Shown: positions 1 through 6,660 of the stretch, piece by piece
Position numbering within the stretch: position 1 is the stretch's first letter
Layout: every line of letters begins with the position of its first letter
From: a virus
DNA: 22,663 nt
Direction: 5' to 3' (one strand)
Virus record (IMG/VR): IMGVR_UViG_3300033995_000320
Span: 1 to 22,663 of that record
Position numbers and translations under genes: made by a program
The notes under the pieces: model-generated
Told to the model about the DNA's origin: nothing
The model's input: only the letters and a program-made list of their open reading frames with translations
Databases searched by the model: none

Positions 1-99
1 TATAGCAAGTCAGAAGAAGTATTGACTGCTGAATTTAATAGCTGGTTTGAATTAAATAAAAAGGTTGTAGCACCGCCAGTTGCACCAATAACTAAATAA
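1..99 (+). CDS. C-terminal end of a cut phage gene
   Basis: The first frame is open from the window edge to a TAA at 97-99 and encodes 32 residues ending in APITK. The start lies outside the window. The next gene begins 7 bases after the stop, so this is probably the upstream member of the same head-gene operon. The visible end has a short acidic/aromatic helix-like segment and then a proline/alanine-rich tail (VAPPVAP), which is common at the ends of virion proteins. No family can be named from so little sequence. Confidence 0.6.
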   Translation, partial: YSKSEEVLTAEFNSWFELNKKVVAPPVAPITK

Positions 100-106
100 A
101 AATTAT

Positions 107-451
107 ATGAGTCAAGTTGCAGTTTACACATTACACAAATTAGGTAGAGAGGGAAATGGATTTAATCCAAATTACAAATTATCAGTAGAAAGACCTCCGC
201 ATTTAGTACACATTACTTTTGCAGACACAACAAATGATAATTGCAAGATCAATGGATTATGGTATGAGAAAGATGAGAAACTTACTAAAATTCATTTAGA
301 AGGAAAAGACTTCTTAGAAGTTCAAGAAGAAGTAGTTGAAGAAAGTAAGGAAGATTTAATATCTAAGTACGAAGAATTATCAGGAGAAAAAGCAAAGCCT
401 ATTTGGGGAGTAAAGAAACTTACTGAAGAAATTGCTAAACTTAACAAATAA
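107..451 (+). CDS. Small phage protein with C-terminal HeH/LEM-like segment
   Basis: This 114-residue protein sits in a tight operon, 7 bases after the previous stop and 3 bases before the next start. The N-terminal 70 residues look like a small beta-rich unit. Residues about 72-80 are acidic. The last 34 residues (from KEDLISKYEEL to KLTEEIAKLNK) resemble the helix-extension-helix/Rho-N-like segment often found at the end of small phage head-region proteins: a helix, a short loop with KP and GV, and a second helix. The start context is A/T-rich with no Shine-Dalgarno sequence. Position beside the scaffold-like gene suggests a head-assembly or connector role, which is inference. The exact function is not recognised. 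Confidence 0.8.
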   Translation: MSQVAVYTLHKLGREGNGFNPNYKLSVERPPHLVHITFADTTNDNCKINGLWYEKDEKLTKIHLEGKDFLEVQEEVVEESKEDLISKYEELSGEKAKPIWGVKKLTEEIAKLNK

Positions 452-454
452 TTT

Positions 455-1246
455 ATGGCATTAGAAAACATTGCAGAAATTGAAACCACATTAGGAATTG
501 AAAGTGGAAAGTTAATTGAAATGATAAATAGTGAAGAAGCGTTTAAAGTGGATTTGTCAGAAAAAGTTTTTTTAGATAAGACCGCTTATGAAGAACGAAT
601 CGCTAACATCAAGAAAGAAAGTGCAACAGTAGCAATTGAAAGTGCTGTAAAAGAACAAAGAAACAATCTTGGATTAGATTTTCAAGGGAAAACAATTGAG
701 AATTTAGTAAGTGCTATTAAAGCAAAGTCAGAATCTGAAAGTAAGATTGAGCCTGAAGAAAAATATAAAACATTAAAGTCAGAGTTTGATGGATTGGTTT
801 CTAAGTTAAATGAAAAAGATGCTGAATTTAATTCATTCAAAACAAAGATTGAACAAACAAATACATTGAATGAAATTAAAAACGAATTTACGAAATACAT
901 TCCTGACAATGTATTGGTGTCTAAATCTACAATTTTTACTGAAGCTAAAGAAAAAGGATTCTCTTTTGAAAAAGAAGATGGTAAAGTTGTAGTAAAAGAT
1001 TCAAATGGAAACATATTGAAAGATGCAAATTACTCTCCAATAACAGTAAAAGATTGGGTATCTACATTCTCAACACCATATTTAGCAAAAGTTGAAGGTG
1101 GAGCTGGAAAAGGAGATGATACTGGAGAAGGTAAAGCTGGAAGTTTTGAAGCATTTATGAAAGAATCCGAAAGAAATAATTGGGATGCTTCTAAACAAAA
1201 TCAAGAGATGGCTAAACGTATTTCTAACGGAACGTTGAAAATATGA
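455..1246 (+). CDS. Putative capsid scaffolding protein
   Basis: This 263-residue protein is very rich in Lys, Glu, Ser and Asn and is predicted to be largely helical. Residues about 40-150 form a long charged, coiled-coil-like stretch (EEKYKTLKSEFDGLVSKL is typical). The second half has a small globular region and then a flexible acidic Gly-rich linker (GGAGKGDDTGEGKAG, about 214-228). The C-terminus is basic and helical, ending QEMAKRISNGTLKI. Coiled coil, flexible linker and basic C-terminal helix just upstream of the capsid gene match the usual build of phage scaffolds (GP20-like), where the C-terminal helix contacts the shell protein. No protease motif is visible. The role is inferred from architecture and gene order. 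Confidence 0.7.
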   Translation: MALENIAEIETTLGIESGKLIEMINSEEAFKVDLSEKVFLDKTAYEERIANIKKESATVAIESAVKEQRNNLGLDFQGKTIENLVSAIKAKSESESKIEPEEKYKTLKSEFDGLVSKLNEKDAEFNSFKTKIEQTNTLNEIKNEFTKYIPDNVLVSKSTIFTEAKEKGFSFEKEDGKVVVKDSNGNILKDANYSPITVKDWVSTFSTPYLAKVEGGAGKGDDTGEGKAGSFEAFMKESERNNWDASKQNQEMAKRISNGTLKI

Positions 1247-1386
1247 GAAAGCTAATTGAATGGTTCTTTTCTTTATTTATTAGTAAGTCTAAAATAGAAG
1301 CACTTAAAAAAGAAGAAGCCGATAAGTTAAGAAGCGAAATCTTGGATTACAAAAATAAAGTTTACTTCAACAAATTAAGAAAGTAA
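1243..1386 (+). CDS. 47-aa small protein, amphipathic helix
   Basis: The start ATG overlaps the scaffold stop in an ATGA arrangement (1243-1246), which indicates translational coupling. The peptide has a hydrophobic aromatic N-terminus (IEWFFSLFI, residues 5-13) and then a strongly charged helix (KIEALKKEEADKLRSEI) ending KLRK. It could be a short membrane-associated or assembly-factor peptide. No family is recognised. Support comes from the overlap, sensible amino-acid composition and termination before the structured noncoding stretch. It ends the upstream head-gene cluster. Confidence 0.55.
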   Translation: MRKLIEWFFSLFISKSKIEALKKEEADKLRSEILDYKNKVYFNKLRK

Positions 1387-1413
1387 TATTTGTTTTTTTT
1401 ACAAGTTTTAATG

Positions 1414-1639
1414 ATTGTTTATAAACAATTTAGCCAAATTTGAGTAAAATGAAAGCTAAGAAGAAGTAATTATTGTACTATCTACCATATTAGGAGTATA
1501 GTATTTCGATGCTCGATACGTTTTAAAATTTACCGAGCCTTGCGGATAAATGATTGCAATCATTTATAAATAAATTACACAAAGTTTTGTGTAAAATAAA
1601 AAAAATCCCTTACGAATTAAAAACTTGTAGGGGATTTTT
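1414..1639 (+). ncRNA. Candidate structured RNA: consecutive stem-loops
   Basis: Inverted repeats follow each other with short gaps. There is a perfect 16-base palindrome at 1414-1429 (half site ATTGTTTA). A 7-bp stem pairs 1475-1481 with 1498-1504. A GCTCG/CGAGC stem pairs 1511-1515 with 1534-1538. A perfect 22-base palindrome lies at 1546-1567 (half site ATAAATGATTG). A 9-bp stem with two central unpaired bases lies at 1575-1594 (arms TTACACAAA and TTTGTGTAA). The last element is the 13-bp terminator stem. Such a chain could be a discrete noncoding RNA or a processed 3' region of the head-gene transcript. The palindromes could instead be protein-binding operators. The repeats are seen directly; RNA function is inference. 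Confidence 0.4.
1601..1639 (+). terminator. Intrinsic terminator before the capsid gene
   Basis: The left arm AAAAATCCCTTAC (1601-1613) pairs with the right arm GTAGGGGATTTTT (1627-1639), giving 13 bp with one G-T wobble and a 13-base loop. The T run is part of the right arm and the left arm is preceded by further A residues, so the hairpin could act in either direction. It would end the upstream head operon before the capsid gene's own promoter-like box. Confidence 0.75.
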
Positions 1640-1652
1640 CGTAACTTTGTAA
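1638..1652 (+). promoter_or_regulatory. Repeated TTCGTAACTTTGTAA element (copy 1), promoter-like
   Basis: This 15-mer contains TAACTTTG, matching the Bacteroidetes -7 consensus TAnnTTTG. A clear TTG at the usual 17-23 base spacing is not seen; the nearest TTG leaves only 14 bases. It abuts the terminator and lies 78 bases before the capsid ATG. An identical 15-mer precedes the tape measure gene and a 13/15 copy precedes the S74 fibre gene, suggesting a late promoter, possibly helped by a phage factor (inference). Confidence 0.5.
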
Positions 1653-1730
1653 AACTTTGGCGGTAGTTGGAGGGAATCGGGCGGTATGCTCACAATTAAA
1701 ACGAGTATTATCAATTAAAATTTAAACAAA

Positions 1731-2762
1731 ATGCCGAACAAAACAACCGCAAATTTGGTTAAAGCTCAAGCAAGATTGCTTGGAGCGTTCCAATCTTCTG
1801 AATTAAGATTCAGATACCCAGCTACTTATTTAGCACTTAAAGGTAATTCAAACATTATGTTCCCTAACTACGATGAACTTCGTACAAGAGAGGACAGAAC
1901 AGTTGAAACCAACTTCATCGCAAGAGCGAAACGTTCTCTTGGAACAGGTGGAAGAACTCATAACCATACTGGTGTGAAACAAGATTCAGCAATACTAACT
2001 CCATCTTGGACACAGTATTCTGACAAATTCAATATGTCATTGAAACAAGCTGACAACTCTTTGTATAATGCAGACGAACAATTGTTCAACGAAATTTCAA
2101 ATGCAGTATCTAACTTTATGGAAGGATATGAAACAGCTGCTACTTCTTACATCTTTACAAATAGAAGTGCTGTTGTTGCTACTGTTTCAGAAGCTACATT
2201 TATAACTGCTGGTACAGTAAATGCTTATGAAATCGCTTCTGCTAACGAAAGTAGAGCTATGCAGATTACTAAAATCGCAATGCAAACTAATAAATATCCT
2301 GAAGGATTTACAGTTTTCTGTGATTCAGTTGCTTATGCTAAATTTGAGTATCAAGCTGCTCAAGGTATTTCTAATTCTGCTAACTTGTCATTCCAATTTA
2401 ATGGAGTAACATTTGTTCACTCAGTAGAACTTAATGCTCTTGCAGTTGCAGTAAAAGCTGGTCATACAAAAGGATATTGGATTGTAGTTCCTGATGGAAC
2501 TGTGTCTACATTGCCTTGGATTCCTAAACAAAACAGAGTTGGAGTTGATACAGTAGTAGGTAACTACTCTAATATTATCAACCCTATTGATGGAGAATCT
2601 TACGCATTGCATACTTATGTAACTGCTGCTGATGATACTGCAAACAATGGTTATGCTCAAGATGTAGTTACTCAATACGAAATATCTCAAGATATGTCAT
2701 TTGCTAAAGCTCCTCTTACAGTATCAACTGAAACTCCTATCATTGCGTTTGCAATTATCTAA
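1731..2762 (+). CDS. Probable major capsid protein (HK97-fold type)
   Basis: This 343-residue protein follows the scaffold-like gene and has its own promoter-like box and an A-rich start context (AAACAAAATG). The first 30 residues are a basic helical arm (NLVKAQARLLGAFQSSELR), followed by a flexible basic segment (ARAKRSLGTGGRTHNHTG, about 64-81) like the extended loop of HK97-type shells. The middle is a helical core (ADEQLFNEISNAVSNFMEGY). The rest is mixed alpha/beta with Ala, Asn, Thr and Tyr typical of shell proteins and few charged residues. Length, order (scaffold, this gene, connectors, tail) and its position as first gene of a new transcription unit support the call. No motif proves it. 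A different abundant structural protein is the alternative. Confidence 0.75.
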   Translation: MPNKTTANLVKAQARLLGAFQSSELRFRYPATYLALKGNSNIMFPNYDELRTREDRTVETNFIARAKRSLGTGGRTHNHTGVKQDSAILTPSWTQYSDKFNMSLKQADNSLYNADEQLFNEISNAVSNFMEGYETAATSYIFTNRSAVVATVSEATFITAGTVNAYEIASANESRAMQITKIAMQTNKYPEGFTVFCDSVAYAKFEYQAAQGISNSANLSFQFNGVTFVHSVELNALAVAVKAGHTKGYWIVVPDGTVSTLPWIPKQNRVGVDTVVGNYSNIINPIDGESYALHTYVTAADDTANNGYAQDVVTQYEISQDMSFAKAPLTVSTETPIIAFAII

Positions 2763-2765
2763 TAG

Positions 2766-3839
2766 ATGATAAACATCACAAAAATACAAACAGCGTTATC
2801 GGGACTTGTAGGGTTTAAACAGCCTTACAATCCTGATTATGCTATTGTAGATTCAACAAATCAATTAAGTTCTTCAGGGTATTACATAACGGATAATCCG
2901 TATGCTAAAATCGAATACATAAAGGACAATCAAGATTATGTTGATATATCTACAACAGGTTTCAATTCATTACTTACTGATATAAAAAAATCATCAGTAG
3001 CAAGTGTTTGTAATCAAGTATTTAGCGATTATGATTTTATAGATAGAACATTATTGTTCAAAAACGCTTCTAATAAAATAGAAGTTGAAACATTACCTAC
3101 TGGATTTGTCGGGTATCATATTAGAGTAACAGGTCAAAAAAATGTGGCTTTTAAAATAAGCCGAGTGTTACTCGATTTTCAAGGTACAGGAAGTTTTACT
3201 TTACTACTTTGGAATACTGCAAAGAAGGCAGCGATACAATCTAAGGTAATAACAATTACAACTGATCATCAAGAAGTAGTGCTTGAATGGGTTATAGACA
3301 ACACAGACACCACTTATAAAGGAGAGTACTATATCGGGTATATTAACAACTCACTTACTGTAACTCCATATAAAAGAGAGTGGAACGCTGGTAATGTCTT
3401 ATCAAACCCAACCTACTTGCAAATTGAAAGAGTAAAAGTGCCAAATCATTTGACAACTACACTATTCGATTTAGATGATGTTGATGGATTGTCAGAAGAT
3501 TCAGGATTAAATTTTGACATATCGGTTTATGAAGATTACACTGATTTCGTTATAAATAACAAAATGATTTTCGCAAGAGCGATTCAGATTGAAGGTATTA
3601 TTGGTTGTATTCAACTATATGTATCATCATTAAGAAGTAACTCAAACCAATCTCAATCATCTCAATTATACGAGAAATTAATGATTGAATTAAAAGGTAC
3701 AGGTAGTGAAAGTATTGTTAAAGTAATCGGTTTAGAAAATCAGTTATTAGGAGAGATTGCTTCTATAAGAACAGAAATAGGTAAGTTAAAAAAGGGTTTA
3801 GTTAAATCCAATCAAATATTTGCTTATACATTAAGATAA
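2766..3839 (+). CDS. Unrecognised structural-region protein, candidate head-tail connector
   Basis: This 357-residue protein starts 4 bases after the capsid stop and overlaps the next gene by one base, so it is part of the capsid operon. Residues about 1-100 are mixed alpha/beta. Residues about 105-215 look like a beta-sandwich with alternating hydrophobic strands (FTLLLWNT, QEVVLEWVI, YYIGYINNS). The C-terminal third is helical, with a conserved-looking IEGIIGCIQLYVSSLRSN stretch and a basic end. Its slot between shell protein and tail terminator is where head-tail adaptor genes usually lie, but it is longer than typical adaptors. I cannot place it in a known family; a head-decoration or connector role is inference. 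Confidence 0.85.
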   Translation: MINITKIQTALSGLVGFKQPYNPDYAIVDSTNQLSSSGYYITDNPYAKIEYIKDNQDYVDISTTGFNSLLTDIKKSSVASVCNQVFSDYDFIDRTLLFKNASNKIEVETLPTGFVGYHIRVTGQKNVAFKISRVLLDFQGTGSFTLLLWNTAKKAAIQSKVITITTDHQEVVLEWVIDNTDTTYKGEYYIGYINNSLTVTPYKREWNAGNVLSNPTYLQIERVKVPNHLTTTLFDLDDVDGLSEDSGLNFDISVYEDYTDFVINNKMIFARAIQIEGIIGCIQLYVSSLRSNSNQSQSSQLYEKLMIELKGTGSESIVKVIGLENQLLGEIASIRTEIGKLKKGLVKSNQIFAYTLR

Positions 3840-4357
3840 TGGCAAACTATACAAAGACAAATCCAGTAGGATTAGATTTAGTGGTTGATAAAGTACAAAA
3901 AAAATTGTACGACAAATTGACTGCTATGTGGAACGTAAAGTTAGATGGTTATCCAAGATGTTATGAGATAAAAAGAGATAAGAAAACTACACTTGAGCAT
4001 TACAAAGGAAAAGGAGAGTACGAATCATTAATTCATACTGACAAAAACAAGTTCTTCTTTACTTGTAAAAAAGATGTTACACAAAATAGCTTTACAACCT
4101 ATAATGCAGAAATAGAGGTATATTTCATAGTAAATGTAAAAGATTGTAAGCCATCGATACAACATAGAGCTGATGAAGAAGTTAGAATGGATGTAATAAA
4201 TATCTTATCCACAATTGGATATGTAGAAGTTACAAAAAAGATAACAACTGATATTACTTCAGTATTTAGTGGATATGATTTTAAATTAGTAAATGATTTG
4301 CATCCGAATCATTGTTTCAAGGTTACATTTCAAGTAAGTGATTTTAAATTAAAGTAG
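3839..4357 (+). CDS. Putative tail terminator / tail completion protein
   Basis: This 172-residue protein starts on the last base of the previous stop (TAATG). It has an N-terminal helix (VVDKVQKKLYDKLTAMW), a short basic segment and a run of beta strands (KFFFTCKK, NAEIEVYFIVNVKD). A helix with RADEEVRMDVINIL follows, and then a final strand ending KVTFQVSDFKLK. This alpha-beta-beta-helix-beta layout just ahead of the tail tube gene fits tail terminator proteins, which cap the tube and join it to the head. Assignment rests on order and predicted fold, not on a diagnostic motif. Confidence 0.65.
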   Translation: MANYTKTNPVGLDLVVDKVQKKLYDKLTAMWNVKLDGYPRCYEIKRDKKTTLEHYKGKGEYESLIHTDKNKFFFTCKKDVTQNSFTTYNAEIEVYFIVNVKDCKPSIQHRADEEVRMDVINILSTIGYVEVTKKITTDITSVFSGYDFKLVNDLHPNHCFKVTFQVSDFKLK

Positions 4358-4519
4358 ATGGAGTACAAAGTAATTAAGCCATTTACATTTGACAAATATT
4401 ACAACAAAGGAGAAGTAATTATCCTCCATACAAAACAATTAATAAAACGTTTAATTAATAACAAATACATACAAAAAAATGCCATTAGCAAATCAAATAA
4501 TAGTAGTTCCAAGCTCTAA
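4358..4519 (+). CDS. 53-aa small protein between tail terminator and tail tube
   Basis: The ATG follows the previous TAG directly, and the frame runs 41 bases into the tail tube gene. The peptide starts MEYKVIKPFTFDKYYNKGEV and continues with a short strand and a helix (HTKQLIKRLINNKYIQ). A compact beta unit with PF, KYY and KGE followed by an L..L..NKYI helix is a pattern common to very small phage head-tail region proteins. The last 12 or so residues, in the overlap, are low-complexity Ser/Asn. It fills a 121-base gap that otherwise has no purpose. Function is unknown; it may be a small neck component. Confidence 0.6.
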   Translation: MEYKVIKPFTFDKYYNKGEVIILHTKQLIKRLINNKYIQKNAISKSNNSSSKL

Positions 4520-5441
4520 AGCAGACTTATTAGGAACAGGATTGGAAGCAACTGCTTTCGATTGGGATAGAGTAGAAACAATTGAGCTTTCTGCAAGAGC
4601 TTATGTTTATCCAACAGCAACAGACCAAAATTTAGCAAGTGTTCAAGCTGCTCAAATTTCATCTGATTTAATTATCCTTCAAGGTATTAAATCTTTCAAA
4701 TTAGTAGGTGTTGAGCCACAAATCAATACTGCCGATGGTTCAGGTTACAAAACCGTAACAGGAGAACTTCCTTACGAATATGAGGTAATGTTTGATAATA
4801 ATGGTGTAAACCTTTGGAAAGCATTGAGAAAACTTAACTCTAAAGATTCTTACAATATAGCTCTTTACGATGTTGAAGGAAATAAAATCTTTACATCTAA
4901 CAAAGCAGGAGATGTTTTCAAAGGATTCCAAGCTAAAATGTTGTTCACAGGACAATACAAGGGTAAAGAAGGAAACAACCCTGCCGAGGTTAAAATGAAT
5001 ATTCAATTAGCTGACAGCGGAGAAATGGAAAGACAAGTATGGATTTCAGGAGATACTCTTGATTTTGATGCTAAATCTGATTTAGATGGTGTTAATGATT
5101 TGTACATTTCAAACGTAGCTCCTCCAGCTGTTACTGGAACATCTTGGACTATTGGGGCGACTTTAGCAGACCGTTCACAATTTGTATCAGGAATTGCTGC
5201 TACCCAATTATTTGTTAAGAAAACTATAACTGGTAATTTCCCTACATATACAGCTTGTACTCTTACATCAATTGATGCAATTGCTAAAACATATACATTA
5301 GGAGTAACAGGTATTACAGCAGGAGCTACTTATCAAATTGTAACAGGCTCAGCTCTTGGTACTTTATCAGCTACTAATATTATTCAAAACTCTACTACTA
5401 AATTGCTTTACAAAGGAATTGGAGAAGTAGTTACTCGATAA
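4479..5441 (+). CDS. Tail tube (major tail) protein with C-terminal extra domain
   Basis: This 320-residue protein is preceded by ACAAAAAA before the ATG. Residues about 1-205 look like a tail tube fold: an N-terminal strand region, a long loop, then strands around TGELPYEYEVMFDNNG and a helix (NLWKALRKLN). Further strands include NIALYDVEGNKIFTS and AKMLFTGQYKGKEG, ending in an NIQLADSGEMERQVWI segment. Residues about 208-320 form a Thr/Ala/Ile-rich beta domain (repeated TGIT, TLG and TYQIVTG strands), likely an Ig-like decoration on the tube surface. Position after the tail terminator and before the tape measure supports the call. No sheath gene follows, consistent with a non-contractile tail. 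A transcription terminator lies directly after it. Confidence 0.75.
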   Translation: MPLANQIIVVPSSKADLLGTGLEATAFDWDRVETIELSARAYVYPTATDQNLASVQAAQISSDLIILQGIKSFKLVGVEPQINTADGSGYKTVTGELPYEYEVMFDNNGVNLWKALRKLNSKDSYNIALYDVEGNKIFTSNKAGDVFKGFQAKMLFTGQYKGKEGNNPAEVKMNIQLADSGEMERQVWISGDTLDFDAKSDLDGVNDLYISNVAPPAVTGTSWTIGATLADRSQFVSGIAATQLFVKKTITGNFPTYTACTLTSIDAIAKTYTLGVTGITAGATYQIVTGSALGTLSATNIIQNSTTKLLYKGIGEVVTR

Positions 5442-5462
5442 TAATTAGATTGTATTAATTAG

Positions 5463-5492
5463 ACCCGATGCGTAACTGTATCGGGTTTTTTT
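5463..5492 (+). terminator. Intrinsic terminator after tail tube gene
   Basis: ACCCGAT (5463-5469) pairs with ATCGGGT (5480-5486). The stem can extend inward by G-T and C-G pairs to leave a TAAC loop, and it is followed by a run of seven T residues. It lies 21 bases past the tail tube stop and would close the capsid-to-tube transcription unit. Confidence 0.85.
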
Positions 5493-5496
5493 ATTT

Positions 5497-5543
5497 GTGA
5501 AGATTCATCTTCACATTTATCTTTAAGAGATAAATCTCTTAAA
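5497..5543 (+). promoter_or_regulatory. Two perfect AT-rich hairpins in tandem
   Basis: GTGAAGA and TCTTCAC (5497-5514) form a perfect 7-bp stem with a 4-base loop. TTTAAGAGA and TCTCTTAAA (5522-5543) form a perfect 9-bp stem with a 4-base loop. They sit between the terminator and the TACCTTTG box of the next gene. They could be operators for a regulator or RNA structures; neither has a clear T tail. Confidence 0.5.
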
Positions 5544-5560
5544 CTCAATTAAATTTTATT

Positions 5561-5568
5561 TACCTTTG
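5561..5568 (+). promoter_or_regulatory. TACCTTTG promoter-like box
   Basis: The box matches the Bacteroidetes -7 consensus TAnnTTTG and is followed by TA, like the other boxes in this window. Only four bases separate it from the ATG at 5573, so transcription would start at or next to the start codon. No -33 TTG is found at normal spacing. Confidence 0.45.
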
Positions 5569-5572
5569 TACT

Positions 5573-6016
5573 ATGGCAACGACAGTTAGAGATTATATAG
5601 ATAAAGCAAAAAGAGTTCAGTCGCAAATAGGAAATGAGATTGATGATATTGTCGTTTCTTTTGAAGATAAGATTTTAGATTTAAACCGAGAAGAACAAAT
5701 ATTTAAAAAAGGTATAGATATAAACGGTGCATTATTAGGAAAATACAAAGACGACTACAAAGGAAATACAAGAGGTTATCCAAAAGAAGGAGGAACTCCA
5801 TTTAACTTTTTTGATACTGGTCAATTATTTAGTAAATTCAATTTATTATCTAAGGGAAACCAAAATAAAATGACAATAGAAAATACAGATGGTAAAGCGA
5901 AATTACTTGCTGATAAATATGGAGAGTTTGTAGGATTAACCGAAGAAAATAAACGCAAACTTAACTACGAAATAATATATCCCGAATTAATGAAATTTAT
6001 AAAAACATATTTATGA
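5573..6016 (+). CDS. Tail completion / virion morphogenesis protein, Mu gpG-like
   Basis: This 147-residue protein has an N-terminal helical region (IDKAKRVQSQIGNEIDDIVVSF) and a middle segment with FFDTGQLFSKFNLL. The second half has ENTDGKAKLLADKYGEFVGL followed by TEENKRKL and a terminal helix. The order 'D/SGxL..S', strand, 'KYG..(F)GLTEEN' and final helix is the pattern of the phage virion morphogenesis (Mu gpG) and HK97 gp10-like families, which help complete the tail or join it to the head. It lies downstream of the tail tube rather than upstream, an unusual order. It overlaps the next gene as ATGA and has its own promoter-like box almost touching the start codon. Confidence 0.65.
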   Translation: MATTVRDYIDKAKRVQSQIGNEIDDIVVSFEDKILDLNREEQIFKKGIDINGALLGKYKDDYKGNTRGYPKEGGTPFNFFDTGQLFSKFNLLSKGNQNKMTIENTDGKAKLLADKYGEFVGLTEENKRKLNYEIIYPELMKFIKTYL

Positions 6017-6639
6017 TTGAATATTATGATAGCATAGAAGTATTACCATTGTATAATTGGGATAAATACACAACGACAAGAGATAACAATTGGTTGATAA
6101 TAGATTTCAATGGTAGACAGCCTAAAATAGACAATGAAGAATTGACTGCATTAGAGGGTAAATTACAAGAGGAATATTTCAAAGCAGTTGATGATAGGAC
6201 TTTTGTAAAAAAGTTGCAGAAATGGGCTAAAATCGACAATCTACGTACACGTTACAATGTGATAGCGATGTTATGTCAAAGACTTTGGTTGGGATTTGGA
6301 GATATGCAAATGGAATTAAGGCAACAATACATTGAAATAATAAATAAATTTGGATTCAATATGCCTTTAATAAATACAGTTGAAGGAGATGCAGAAGAAA
6401 TTGCTTTGATAACAAACTCGATGCAGAATATTAAAACTCAAATTGAAATGCTTGAATCGGAATTAAAAACTGACGAGAAGAAGCAGACATATAGCTTAAA
6501 TAAGCAAATGGTTCTTGTAAGTTTAGGATTAGGATTAGCTTATAAAATTAATTCAAAAGAAACAACCGTTAGCGAATGGATAGAGCTTTGTCATTTGCTC
6601 GAGGAAAAAAACGCTCAACAAGCAAAGAATAATAAATAA
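6013..6639 (+). CDS. Putative tail assembly chaperone
   Basis: The 208-residue protein starts in an ATGA overlap with the previous stop and ends 70 bases before the tape measure gene. It is mostly helical and acidic. Residues about 1-60 include a WLIIDFNGRQP strand, and helices with EELTALEGKLQEEYFKAVDD and KLQKWAKIDNLRTRYN follow. The last third contains a coiled-coil-like helix (MQNIKTQIEMLESELK) and a helical segment with SEWIELCHLLEEKN. The gene between tail tube and tape measure usually encodes the tail assembly chaperone, which binds the tape measure during tail growth. The composition fits, but no family motif is seen, so the role is inferred from position. No useful frameshift extension exists. 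Confidence 0.5.
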   Translation: MIEYYDSIEVLPLYNWDKYTTTRDNNWLIIDFNGRQPKIDNEELTALEGKLQEEYFKAVDDRTFVKKLQKWAKIDNLRTRYNVIAMLCQRLWLGFGDMQMELRQQYIEIINKFGFNMPLINTVEGDAEEIALITNSMQNIKTQIEMLESELKTDEKKQTYSLNKQMVLVSLGLGLAYKINSKETTVSEWIELCHLLEEKNAQQAKNNK

Positions 6640-6642
6640 AAG

Positions 6643-6657
6643 TTCGTAACTTTGTAA
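6643..6657 (+). promoter_or_regulatory. Repeated TTCGTAACTTTGTAA element (copy 2), promoter-like
   Basis: The 15 bases are identical to the copy at 1638-1652 and include the TAACTTTG box. It begins 4 bases after the stop of the preceding gene and lies 52 bases before the tape measure ATG. No TTG is seen at the usual upstream spacing. Confidence 0.5.
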
Positions 6658-6660
6658 TTC

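Larger units (their letters stand above)
1387..1730 (+). other. 344-base noncoding stretch before the capsid gene
   Basis: No credible reading frame is present; the only ATG frames are about 10 codons or shorter. The stretch holds, in order, a T-rich run (1391-1400), at least five closely spaced inverted repeats, a strong terminator hairpin (1601-1639), a TAACTTTG promoter-like box (1642-1649) and a G-rich leader (1659-1684). A/T-rich sequence then leads to the capsid start. Individual elements are listed separately. Confidence 0.85.

Noticed and set aside
1686-1718. Ten-codon ATG frame in the capsid leader, and others of similar size in the noncoding stretch.
   Set aside because: They are too short and of no recognisable composition; nothing supports translation.
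4479-5441. Considered as a contractile sheath protein.
   Set aside because: It is too short for a sheath, no separate tube gene follows, and no contractile baseplate genes are present.
6606-6612. A AAA AAC slippery heptamer in frame near the end of the putative tail assembly chaperone gene.
   Set aside because: A -1 shift here reads only six more codons (RSTSKE) before TAA at 6630-6632, so no longer product like the classical chaperone frameshift is made.
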